64,000 nucleotides of DNA, taken from positions 310,001-374,000 of the forward strand of contig NZ_LPVF01000008.1 in NCBI RefSeq assembly GCF_001517105.1. The letters run 5' to 3'. The stretch comes from Bacillus halotolerans (GTDB taxonomy: Bacteria; Bacillota; Bacilli; Bacillales; Bacillaceae). This document shows, in pieces, positions 30,324 to 43,276 of the stretch (its first letter is position 1; every line of letters starts with the position of its first letter). The notes below the pieces were generated by a model that was not told the DNA's origin, made no database searches, and worked only from the letters and a program-made list of their open reading frames with translations. Both the position numbers and the translations under genes were made by a program.

Positions 30324-31396
30324 TGTGCTTCACCGCTGATTTTATCCCGCAGCCCTTTAAAATACATATCCCGCGGAAAGCCGGAACGGTTTGTTTCTTT
30401 TGTCAGCAGCTCTTTCACTGTGGCTGTCACAATTTCCGGCTCTGGCTGTTCAATCAGCTTCATGATTGGAATATCTTTCAGCCATTGGTAGCCTTCCATG
30501 ACTTTGTGATCAAAAGACCGGATCACTACACACGGCGTTCCTGTCAGCGCACAAAAAATCATGCCGTGCAGCCTGTCAGTGACAACGGCTTCAGCACTTT
30601 GCAGCTTAGACCAAAGCGCTTCCAGCTCCTGTTCCCGTGTGCCGCGGCTGACCCGGCGCCCGATCGTTGTCGTAAAAGCTTTGATCTCGCCAAATTCATC
30701 AAAAAGAGCGGCCTTCATGCGGTTTCTCTGATCCTCCTGAAGCACGCTTTCCTGATCCTCGCGCAAACACATATACACCCCTTCGCGTTCCGCAGGGGTG
30801 CTGCTTCTATCTAAATACAGCACCATATCAGGCTGCTTCAGGATCTTTTTTTCTTTAAAATGCCGCTTCATAAATTGATACGTCGTTTCATCACGCGCCA
30901 TCAGCAATAAACCGGGGTGCGCGTTATAAATTTTCTGCGCCCGTTTCAGCTCTTTTCGTCCCTTTTTCGTATCAGAAAAATGAACAGTTGCCGGTAGCTG
31001 GACGATTTGATAATCATGAAACGTTTTAATGATAAAGCGGCGCGTCCACTCTTCATACCGGTATAAATCCCCCATGTTTCCGCCGCCGATGATAAAGACC
31101 ATATCCTCCGGGTGGCGGGAGCGGATCAGCGCTTTTGCTGATTTGTATATGTCCTTCATATCGACCTCAACGATTTCAAAATCGGAGTATTCCTGCTCAA
31201 GAAACGCTTTGCTGGCATAAGCAATGGCATGGTCCCCCAAATTGTCATGGGAAGGCAGCAGGGTCAGTATGATTTTCTTCTTATGTGCGGCAGCCTTTAC
31301 CGGCTGATCGGCCGCACCCAGCCAAAATTGGGACGGGTACTTGACCTTTAGCAGCAGCCATTCTGCAAGATTGATTTTCAATGAATGTAACGACAT
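30320..31396 (-). CDS. epsI: Polysaccharide pyruvyl transferase EpsI
   Basis: 358-residue pyruvyl transferase family protein, paralogous to EpsO. Motifs HDNLGDHAIAYAS (about 50), IIGGGNMGDLYRYEE (about 105) and the late TDRLHGMIFC (about 290) are present. Expected to pyruvylate an EPS sugar. It starts 4 bases after the epsH stop and overlaps epsJ by 4 bases. Confidence 0.93.
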   Translation of the reverse strand: MSLHSLKINLAEWLLLKVKYPSQFWLGAADQPVKAAAHKKKIILTLLPSHDNLGDHAIAYASKAFLEQEYSDFEIVEVDMKDIYKSAKALIRSRHPEDMVFIIGGGNMGDLYRYEEWTRRFIIKTFHDYQIVQLPATVHFSDTKKGRKELKRAQKIYNAHPGLLLMARDETTYQFMKRHFKEKKILKQPDMVLYLDRSSTPAEREGVYMCLREDQESVLQEDQRNRMKAALFDEFGEIKAFTTTIGRRVSRGTREQELEALWSKLQSAEAVVTDRLHGMIFCALTGTPCVVIRSFDHKVMEGYQWLKDIPIMKLIEQPEPEIVTATVKELLTKETNRSGFPRDMYFKGLRDKISGEAQ

Positions 31397-31400
31397 GTCT

Positions 31401-32435
31401 TCACCCTCTGATTTTCATTTTGTACTCGATCACTCGCTGATACGCGGCGGACGCCATGGCAACGAGCGGAATCATTCTGTATTTCGCCATCAGCAGCAGG
31501 CATGACCGTTTTGCGTCAAAAGGCGCTGTCCCCGTTTTCGACAGGCTGCCTTGAAACACCGGATCAGCGCAAATCACGCCGACCGTTTTGAGCCTTTCCA
31601 AAAGGCGCCGGCTGGCGCTTGTTTTCCATTCGTTCAAAAGACAAATGGTCCCATGGAGAACGATAAAGAAATCAAGCTCCTTTCGGTACTCCTCCAGCTT
31701 GTTGTTCTCCTGTAAGAACCCTGCGTTCGCCTGATACAGCGCCAGTCCTGATTCAAACAGTTTTTTCTGATAACCCTGCACGATGGAGGAAAGGTGAATG
31801 CGATAATGGTAGAGAGGCGCTTTTACATAGGAAACCGAGCGGGCGAAAAAATGTGCCCTGAAGCTGAAAAACTGATCCTCGACATGCTCCAGCTCACCTC
31901 TGAGCGGGAACGAAAGCCGGTGCGCGTCAATCATGCTTCTTCGATACAGTTTATTCCACGAAAATCCCCTGACCTTCCCTTCGAATAACGCCTTGATATA
32001 GGACTCCTTGGGCTGATCCCGATAGGTTTCCGCAATGTCTGAGACAACGGTTTTTTCAGTGTCCTCAAACTCTGCGGCGTAGTTGCAAATCACCAGATCG
32101 GTTTCCTCTGATGCTGCCTGAACCATTTGCAAGCAATAATCAGGCTCGATCCAATCGTCTGAATCTATAAATGCCACAAATTCTCCGCGGGCCGCCTCGA
32201 TCCCTTTGTTCCGGACCGCACCGAGCCCTTGGTTTTCCTGGTGAATGACTCTGAAGCGTTTATCCTTTTCTGCATATTCCTCCGCGATGTCCGGGCTGGC
32301 GTCTGCCGAACCGTCATTGACGATGATGATTTCAATATTGTCCAATGTCTGGTTCTTTAAAGATTCAAGGCAGTTTCTGATATAGGTTTCTGTATTATAA
32401 ACAGCGACTAACAGACTAACCGCAGGTGTTTCCAT
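31401..32435 (-). CDS. epsH: Glycosyltransferase EpsH (GT2)
   Basis: 344-residue family 2 glycosyltransferase, probably adding N-acetylglucosamine during EPS assembly. SLLVAVYNTETYIRNCLESL at the N-terminus and the metal-binding FIDSDDWIEPDY near 92 are visible. A longer frame begins at 32456, but the ATG at 32435 with GAGGAG ribosome site gives the normal length. It is the first intact gene downstream of the deletion that removed the 5' half of the operon. Confidence 0.93.
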   Translation of the reverse strand: METPAVSLLVAVYNTETYIRNCLESLKNQTLDNIEIIIVNDGSADASPDIAEEYAEKDKRFRVIHQENQGLGAVRNKGIEAARGEFVAFIDSDDWIEPDYCLQMVQAASEETDLVICNYAAEFEDTEKTVVSDIAETYRDQPKESYIKALFEGKVRGFSWNKLYRRSMIDAHRLSFPLRGELEHVEDQFFSFRAHFFARSVSYVKAPLYHYRIHLSSIVQGYQKKLFESGLALYQANAGFLQENNKLEEYRKELDFFIVLHGTICLLNEWKTSASRRLLERLKTVGVICADPVFQGSLSKTGTAPFDAKRSCLLLMAKYRMIPLVAMASAAYQRVIEYKMKIRG

Positions 32436-32459
32436 AATGACCGGCTCCTCTTGCATAAA

Positions 32460-32726
32460 TTACCGGGAAAAAATCGTTCTGTACGGCAGAACGGAAGAAT
32501 CAACCGGCATAAGCAAATAACTATATAAAAAATAACAAACCACAATGGCGATATAGATCAACGCATTCGATTTCTCATCAAATATCCTGACAAAATAAGG
32601 GACTAGGATCATTTGATACAGTCCGAAGTAAATATTAAACCTGGCAAAGATCACGTCCTTTGTGGCCAAGAGCCCGAATAAAAATCCGAGAAGGCACAAA
32701 TTAACGACAATATCAATTTGCGGCCA
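32460..32726 (-). pseudogene. epsG: 3' remnant of epsG, 88 codons
   Basis: The frame from WPQIDIVVN to the stop at 32460 matches the C-terminal quarter of EpsG, a polytopic EPS polymerase-like membrane protein of about 367 residues (length from memory). The codons in front of this point encode unrelated sequence that belongs, in another frame, to yvdQ. The open frame extends to an ATG at 32777 only by chance. Three hydrophobic segments remain. The N-terminal three quarters and all genes upstream of epsG are absent. Confidence 0.88.
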
Positions 32727-33030
32727 CATCCGGATCGAGAAACCGCGCGCCCGGCGGAATGTCGTTAAGATCTGCATCCGGCGGCTCAGGAGAAGCGGGC
32801 GGAAGCCCCACGCCGTTTTCTTTCAGGATATTGCTGACCTGTTTGATTTCATCTTGGCATTTCTCGATGGACTCACGAAGCAGCTTCTTTAAATCGCCAT
32901 CACCAACATGATGCAATAACATCTGGTAATTGCCGATCATTTTATTTCCCGCCATCACATAACTCCACAAACTGAATACCTCACCGTAATGCATCGGTTC
33001 TTCTTGCGGATTACCGCTTAAAATTCCCAT
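32713..33030 (-). pseudogene. yvdQ: 5' part of yvdQ (DUF3231), truncated at the deletion
   Basis: Starts with a strong AAGGAGGAAGACAATG and encodes MGILSGNPQEEP and about 105 residues of a DUF3231-type four-helix protein of unknown function. The sequence ends at DPDVAAN with a stop that comes from epsG DNA read out of frame; the homologue known to me continues for roughly another 65 residues. Positions 32712-32735 thus contain the fusion point. In B. subtilis 168 this gene lies next to tRNA-Arg and clpP, as here, but about 20 kb from epsG. Confidence 0.8.
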
Positions 33031-33122
33031 TGTCTTCCTCCTTAACAAATTCAATACTGTTCATCACCTACGATGCCCAGCAGGAGGAAAAATTATGTAC
33101 TCACGAGAAGTTTTCTGGAAAC

Positions 33123-33161
33123 AAAAAAGACAAGAGCGGCAAAATGCCCAACCCTTGTCTT
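33123..33161 (-). terminator. Terminator of the tRNA-Arg transcript
   Basis: Stem AAGACAAG / CTTGTCTT with an inner GGCA/TGCC pair, followed by T6 on the reverse strand, 20 bases after the tRNA. Confidence 0.8.
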
Positions 33162-33180
33162 TCCTGTTGTTCTATTGGAC

Positions 33181-33255
33181 GCGCTCGGAGGGATTCGAAC
33201 CCCCGGCAGACGTGGTACCGGAAACCACCGCTCTATCCAACTGAGCTACGAGCGC
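33181..33255 (-). tRNA. trnQ-Arg: tRNA-Arg (anticodon CCG)
   Basis: Full cloverleaf on the reverse strand: acceptor GCGCTCG / CGAGCGC, D-arm GCTC AGTTGGATA GAGC, anticodon arm GTGGT-TTCCGGT-ACCAC with CCG at positions 34-36 (reads CGG), and T-arm loop TTCGAAT. The discriminator would be the G opposite 33180. No CCA is encoded. Confidence 0.97.
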
Positions 33256-33466
33256 ATATTGACATATTTTCTCTGCGTGATGATAACGTCAGCATAACTT
33301 ATTATACGGTATTTCAGCCGAAATAACAACCCTCTATTTTAAAGGGCTGTTTTTTTAAGAAGACACATCATCTTCTTTCAGAAGCTCACATACGATGGTT
33401 TGAACCGTTGTATTTTTGGGGAAAATGGGAAAAAGAGAAGAGTTTACATGTCAAGCCAGCTTTTTG

Positions 33467-33483
33467 TTTGACCTTTATTGACC
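33467..33483. promoter_or_regulatory. CtsR operator at the clpP promoter
   Basis: Direct heptamer repeat TTTGACC-TTT-ATTGACC, the complement of the CtsR consensus. The second repeat also contains the probable -35 element TTGACC. Heat and protein stress would lift CtsR repression of clpP. Confidence 0.85.
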
Positions 33484-33535
33484 AAAAATGTATCATGTAA
33501 CTACATACTTACCTAAAAGGTGAAGGAGGAGCATT

Positions 33536-34132
33536 ATGAATTTAATACCTACAGTCATTGAACAAACGAACCGCGGGGAAAGAGCGTATGACATTTATTC
33601 TCGTTTATTAAAGGATCGTATCATCATGCTTGGATCTGCGATTGATGACAACGTTGCGAACTCCATCGTGTCACAGCTTTTATTCTTAGAAGCGGAAGAC
33701 CCTGAAAAAGATATTTCTATTTACATCAACAGCCCGGGCGGCTCTATCACAGCCGGTATGGCGATCTATGATACCATGCAGTTTATTAAGCCGAAGGTAT
33801 CTACAATTTGTATCGGTATGGCTGCGTCAATGGGCGCGTTCTTGCTTGCTGCCGGAGAAAAAGGCAAACGCTATGCGCTTCCAAACAGTGAAGTCATGAT
33901 TCACCAGCCTCTTGGCGGAGCTCAAGGTCAAGCGACAGAAATTGAAATTGCCGCGAAACGTATTCTCTTGCTTCGCGACAAATTAAACAAAGTGCTTGCT
34001 GAACGTACTGGCCAGCCTCTTGAAGTGATCGAACGCGACACAGACCGCGATAACTTCAAGTCTGCTGAAGAAGCGCTTGAATACGGCCTGATTGACAAAA
34101 TTCTGACTCGCAACTCAGAAGATCAAAAGTAA
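33536..34132 (+). CDS. clpP: ATP-dependent Clp protease proteolytic subunit ClpP
   Basis: 198-residue serine protease that forms the 14-mer proteolytic chamber working with ClpX, ClpC and ClpE. Triad Ser98 (AASMGAF), His123 (MIHQPLGG) and Asp172 are in place, and the oligomerisation and axial-loop N-terminus [10 protein letters not shown] is normal. Ribosome site AAGGAGGAG. It is transcribed alone from a CtsR-controlled promoter and ends in a strong terminator. Confidence 0.98.
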   Translation: MNLIPTVIEQTNRGERAYDIYSRLLKDRIIMLGSAIDDNVANSIVSQLLFLEAEDPEKDISIYINSPGGSITAGMAIYDTMQFIKPKVSTICIGMAASMGAFLLAAGEKGKRYALPNSEVMIHQPLGGAQGQATEIEIAAKRILLLRDKLNKVLAERTGQPLEVIERDTDRDNFKSAEEALEYGLIDKILTRNSEDQK

Positions 34133-34138
34133 TACAGC

Positions 34139-34172
34139 AACCTGCAAGAGACATGTCTCTTGCAGGTTTTTT
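34139..34172 (+). terminator. Terminator of clpP
   Basis: 13-bp stem AACCTGCAAGAGA / TCTCTTGCAGGTT followed by T6. Confidence 0.93.
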
Positions 34173-34249
34173 AATGCTGAAGGAACTCTCTCACTAACAA
34201 GAGAAACATACATACGAAACATCAGAAATGCAGTCCCTTTTCCCTCCGT

Positions 34250-38855
<4,606 letters not shown>

Positions 38856-38878
<23 letters not shown>

Positions 38879-39740
38879 ATTTTCCTCCCGAATGTAAGTC
38901 TCCTTTATAACGGCGGGTTTTGGCCAAATATCTAAATGTAAAAGAGATCATCAAAGTGACGCCACACGAATGGATCATCAATACAGTGATCAAGTCAAAA
39001 TGAACCATGCCGACAGCAGCTGCCACAAATGCCGGCAGTGCTGATGCGCAAATCGCTATAGATGCCGCTTCCTGGAATGACGCAATAGAGATCATGTTTG
39101 ATAATTTTGTGATCCACATGCCTCCCGCAAGAACAGCAATCAAAAAAAACTGGATCATAAAAATCACCGCACATGCCAGCATCATGATCATCGGCTTATA
39201 CTGTGCCAGCCACCATTCATTGATAAGGCTCTCAACATCATGGGTGTTTGGATTCTTAAGCTTGGCGTCCATTTTCGCATAGCGGACAGAAAAACCCGTT
39301 CCATTTTGATCGGTGATGATCAGATGCTCAGACTGAAATATGATTGCGTTATCATATCCAGTTACTTTTAAACGCCCATTTTCACCGCTTGCCTTAAACT
39401 CATGCTCCATATCAACCGCCAGCAAATTCTGTCCATCTTCAATCCGATCAGAGCTCTTCCCGCCTGTCAGTTTTCCGTTTCTTATTTGAAAGCCTTGTAA
39501 TTGATCAGCAAATCGATCATTAACCTTTTGCATAGCTGACGGCATGAAGGATTGAACGTTAAAACGATCCATTTTTATAAACGAAATCGTAAACGGCGCC
39601 ATCAAACAGGCCGTCAAAAACATAAAGAGAAAGGTGAGCTGCAGCCAGCTGAATGTATTCCCATAACGGCAAACGCCCGATGGAGATGCGGCCGCTTTAA
39701 GACAGCGAATGATAAAGCTTTCATTTTGCAGATTCTTCAT
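38856..39740 (-). CDS. yvdJ: Membrane protein YvdJ (DUF1189)
   Basis: 294-residue integral membrane protein of the DUF1189/MalA type, with one N-terminal helix (about 32-54), a 110-residue extracytoplasmic part and four C-terminal helices. It lies within the maltodextrin operon, 4 bases from mdxG and overlapping yvdK, so a role in sugar uptake is likely, but the function is not known. Confidence 0.85.
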
Positions 39741-39744
39741 CGAA

Positions 39745-40581
39745 CTACCCCTTTGTCCCGCCGGCTGTCAGCCCGGACACAAAGTTCTTTTGGAGAAAAA
39801 AGAACAAAATGCATATCGGCAGTGCGGCAAGTATCGCTCCTGCCGCAAACAGGGCGACTTTTTGCTGCTGCGGGTTTGAAATGAATGATTGCAGCCCCAC
39901 AGCAATGGTCAGTCTTTCCGGTGTGCGAAGCAAAAACTTTGCCAGCAAATAGTCGCCAAACGGTGCCATAAATGCCCAAAGCGCTTGTACCGCAAGCATC
40001 GGCTTAACAAGCGGCAAAACAATTGAAGCGAAAATCCTCAGATGTCCGGCTCCATCAATTCGCGCTGCTTCATCGATTTCTCTCGGTACAGTATCAAAAT
40101 AACCCTTCATCAGCCACGTGTTCATCGGAATTCCGCCGCCGATATAAATCGCTGTTAAAAACCAGTATTGATCGAGTGCGCCTATCAGCATGGCCAGGAC
40201 GTAAAAAGCAGTCAGCGCTGCCATCGTCGGCACCATTTGAATGATTAAAAAGAATACCAGGCTCTTTTTTCTGCCTGCAAACCGATAGCGGCTGTACGTA
40301 TACCCGGCAAGTGTCACAATCGTAACCTGCAACACCATGACCGATAGCGCGATGATTAGTGTATTGCCGTACCAATGAAGATAAAGCGTCTCGTCAAATA
40401 GCCGCTTAAAATGGTCCAAAGTCCAAGAACCCGAAAAATCAAGCTGAAAAGCCGCCACATTCCCTACACGGAAAGCGGATGATGCGGTAATCAGCAGCGG
40501 ATACAGAATGACGATACTTAAAAGCGTCAAAAATAAATAGGTACAGATCCTATTAAGCATTCTGGCAGTTCTCGCGTTCAC
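39745..40581 (-). CDS. mdxG: Maltodextrin ABC permease MdxG
   Basis: 278-residue MalG-type permease with six helices. EAA motif [15 protein letters not shown] near residue 190. Forms the channel with MdxF, which ends one base upstream; the ATPase is MsmX, not encoded here (family knowledge). Confidence 0.94.
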   Translation of the reverse strand: MNARTARMLNRICTYLFLTLLSIVILYPLLITASSAFRVGNVAAFQLDFSGSWTLDHFKRLFDETLYLHWYGNTLIIALSVMVLQVTIVTLAGYTYSRYRFAGRKKSLVFFLIIQMVPTMAALTAFYVLAMLIGALDQYWFLTAIYIGGGIPMNTWLMKGYFDTVPREIDEAARIDGAGHLRIFASIVLPLVKPMLAVQALWAFMAPFGDYLLAKFLLRTPERLTIAVGLQSFISNPQQQKVALFAAGAILAALPICILFFFLQKNFVSGLTAGGTKG

Positions 40582-41889
40582 CTACATAACCTCCTCATTG
40601 CCAAAGGCATTCGATTTTTTAAAAGCAATCAGGGAAATTCCAATGACAATGAAAGAAATTAACAGTGTAACAGCCGCCGCAACAGAATATTGCGGTGATG
40701 TGCCTGTTGTCAGTTTATAAATCCAAGAAATTAAAATATCGGTCGACCCGGCGCCCGCTCCCGCGCTGCCCGGTCCTCCCTCATTAAATAAGTAGATGAT
40801 CGAGAAATTATTGAAATTAAACGTATACTGGGTAATCATCACGGGTGCTGTCGCAAATAAAATCATCGGGAAAGTAATATGTTTAAAACGCTGAAGAAAC
40901 GTGGCCCCGTCAATCTTTGCCGCTTCATACAGTTCACCTGGAATCGCCTGAAGCACGCCTGTTACCATGACATAAATATAAGGAAAACCGAGCCAGGTCT
41001 GAATCATAATGAGGGCCGTCTTCGTCCAGAAAGGATCGGTCTTCCACGCGATCGCCGGCAGCTCTACAAACGGCAGGTGATTCAATAATGGAATCACCTG
41101 TGCATTCATCGCCCCTATGCTGTCGTTAAAAATGTTGGAAAAACTCATGATTGTAATAAAAGCCGGAACAGCCCATGGAAATAAGAAGATCATTCGATAT
41201 ATCCGCTTGCCTTTTATAAAATCCTGATTGACGAAAAGGGCCGTCAAGATACCCAAAATGATTTGCAGCGTTGTCGCACAGATTGTCCAGATGATCGTCC
41301 AGCCCAGTACATTCACAAATGTTTCACGATAGGAGCCGAGGAAAAAAATATTCAAAAAATTTTTAAAACCGACCCAGTCAATCAGACGATTAGGCGGAAT
41401 ATGATAAAAATCATAGTTTGTTAATGCAACAAACAGAGTCACCAAAACCGGAAAAATAATCACAAACACCATCATGATATATGCCGGCAGTGTAAATAAA
41501 TATGGAAACCCTTTATCTCCCGCATGACAGATCATGTCCCTGGCCGTTGTATTGACCTTCAAACCCGCCGCTTTCATAGCAGCGGTCTTACGCGAATCAA
41601 AAATATTAAAGATATAGAACATGAGGAAAATCAGTGTCACGATCAATTGCAGCGTGCCTTCAATCAGCATAAACAGTGAGTGGTCTTCACCGGGAACACT
41701 TCCCAATGTCATCAATCCGGTTAGCGCCTGAATACCGAAAACGCATAATTCAAAAACAAACAAACCTGTGATGGCCAGAAACAAGAGCCCCTTTGAAAAC
41801 TGCTGATTCGCAATCTGCCCAAGCCCTGGAATGATCGATAAAAACCCAGCCTTTCGTTTTTGCTTTGCAAGTGTGTGGTGTGTATTCAT
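40582..41889 (-). CDS. mdxF: Maltodextrin ABC permease MdxF
   Basis: 435-residue MalF-type permease, with two or three additional N-terminal helices before the conserved core as in GanP. EAA motif YEAAKIDGATFLQRF near residue 325. Located between mdxE and mdxG in the operon. Confidence 0.94.
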   Translation of the reverse strand: MNTHHTLAKQKRKAGFLSIIPGLGQIANQQFSKGLLFLAITGLFVFELCVFGIQALTGLMTLGSVPGEDHSLFMLIEGTLQLIVTLIFLMFYIFNIFDSRKTAAMKAAGLKVNTTARDMICHAGDKGFPYLFTLPAYIMMVFVIIFPVLVTLFVALTNYDFYHIPPNRLIDWVGFKNFLNIFFLGSYRETFVNVLGWTIIWTICATTLQIILGILTALFVNQDFIKGKRIYRMIFLFPWAVPAFITIMSFSNIFNDSIGAMNAQVIPLLNHLPFVELPAIAWKTDPFWTKTALIMIQTWLGFPYIYVMVTGVLQAIPGELYEAAKIDGATFLQRFKHITFPMILFATAPVMITQYTFNFNNFSIIYLFNEGGPGSAGAGAGSTDILISWIYKLTTGTSPQYSVAAAVTLLISFIVIGISLIAFKKSNAFGNEEVM

Positions 41890-41928
41890 TTTTTCGCCCT
41901 CTATTCTTCCGGACGCTGTCCCGCCGTT

Positions 41929-43182
41929 TTATTTCACATACTTTTCTTTGATATTTTCCTTTATGACATTCACAGCATCATCCGCTGATTGTTGTGCCGC
42001 TTTTTTTCCTGAAGCCGCATCAAAAATCAAACTTTCCGCTCCCGTCCATACCTCAGCCATTTCCGGAATATTCGGAGTCGGTGTCGCTGTTTCATATTGT
42101 CTAATCACAGCTGACGTCAGCTCATTTTTTTGCTTATCCGCTTTCTTTCTTGCAGCTGTGTTGGCCGGAACTTCGTTTGTATCCTCATAAAAAACGTAAG
42201 CATTGGCGTCATTTGTAGCATACTCAAGCCATTTTTCAGCCAGTTCGGGTTCTTTTGTATATTTTGAAGCAACCCAGCCCTTGCCGCCGGCAAAAGGGGC
42301 ATATTCTTCTCCGTTTGGCAATGTCGGGATAGGAGCCGCTCCGTAGTTCAATTTAGCCTCTTTATAGTTGGCAGCTGACCAAGGTCCGCCGATGATAGCA
42401 GCCGCTTTGCCATCTATAAACATCTGCTGAATAAAATCGTCGGCGCTTGAATTGTCTTGCATGCCTTTTGGCCAATAGGTTTTAAACCATTTCTCCGCAT
42501 ACTTCACAGCTTCTACTGCCCCTTTATTGTTCAGGCCGATGTCCCCGGAATCTGTGCCATTTTTTCCAAATACATATCCGCCGTAACCTGCCAATAAACC
42601 GTACGACATATAAAAGTCAGTCCATTTCGCTAAAAATCCGGTTGATTTTCCTTTTTCCGAAGCAAACGCAAAGCGGGAATCCTCCGCTAATTTTTCAAGG
42701 TCTTTAAATGTTTTTGGCGCTGTTTTTAAAAGATCTTTGTTGTAATATAAAACAAGTGTTTCAATGACCAGCGGCATTCCATACACCTTGCCGTCAATTG
42801 TCACCTGCTGCATTTCTTTATCGCCAAAACTTTTTGTGTTAGATGGCTTAACGTCAAGCAAATGTCCTTGCTGGCCCAAACCGCCGATCCGGTCGTACGC
42901 TGCTAGCATAACATCAGGTGCGTTCCCCGCCGGGCCATCAAGGGGAAGCGCTTCCAATTGATCGAACATTTGCTTTTCAACGACTTTTATTGTGACATCA
43001 TTCTCTTTTTCAAACTTTGCTTTGATGCTTTCAATGTATTCTTTATAGGTTTCTTCGACAGACACAGTCAGTACCTTTTTACCGTCCGAGCTTGCCGGAT
43101 CTTTTGAATTTGAGCAGGCGGCAAGGCCGAATGTCAGGACTGATGCCGCCAATAAGGCGAAGCCCTTTTTAAAAACTGCCAT
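41929..43182 (-). CDS. mdxE: Maltodextrin-binding lipoprotein MdxE
   Basis: 417-residue solute-binding lipoprotein for maltose to maltoheptaose-size maltodextrins. Lipobox GLAAC at residues 19-23 with Cys23 as anchor, Ser-rich linker, then the bilobal binding domain. The ATG follows AAAGGGGGAAAAG. A palindrome and a cre-like site lie in the 94 bases between mdxD and mdxE and suggest a second promoter. Confidence 0.94.
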   Translation of the reverse strand: MAVFKKGFALLAASVLTFGLAACSNSKDPASSDGKKVLTVSVEETYKEYIESIKAKFEKENDVTIKVVEKQMFDQLEALPLDGPAGNAPDVMLAAYDRIGGLGQQGHLLDVKPSNTKSFGDKEMQQVTIDGKVYGMPLVIETLVLYYNKDLLKTAPKTFKDLEKLAEDSRFAFASEKGKSTGFLAKWTDFYMSYGLLAGYGGYVFGKNGTDSGDIGLNNKGAVEAVKYAEKWFKTYWPKGMQDNSSADDFIQQMFIDGKAAAIIGGPWSAANYKEAKLNYGAAPIPTLPNGEEYAPFAGGKGWVASKYTKEPELAEKWLEYATNDANAYVFYEDTNEVPANTAARKKADKQKNELTSAVIRQYETATPTPNIPEMAEVWTGAESLIFDAASGKKAAQQSADDAVNVIKENIKEKYVK

Positions 43183-43231
43183 CTCTTTTCCCCCTTTTAT
43201 TGATGAATCTATAACAATTGTATTGTTCTCT

Positions 43232-43245
43232 CGAAAGCGGTTACA
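43232..43245. promoter_or_regulatory. Candidate cre site before mdxE
   Basis: Reverse-strand TGTAACCGCTTTCG, matching the CcpA cre core (TGNAANCGNNNNCA) except for the last base, 50 bases ahead of mdxE. Confidence 0.5.
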
Positions 43246-43258
43246 AGAAGTTTCAGCT

Positions 43259-43272
43259 TGTTACCGATAACA
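43259..43272. promoter_or_regulatory. MdxR-type operator before mdxE
   Basis: TGTTACCGATAACA, one base off a perfect palindrome and nearly identical to TGTTATCGATAACA upstream of mdxD (45130-45143). The flanks match too (preceding T, following GAAT). Confidence 0.65.
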
Positions 43273-43276
43273 GAAT

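Noticed and set aside
32460..32777. A complete 105-residue membrane protein starting at 32777
   Set aside because: Its first 17 codons are yvdQ sequence in the wrong frame; only the part from 32726 is homologous to EpsG.
33923..34122. Reverse frame inside clpP
   Set aside because: Shadow of clpP.
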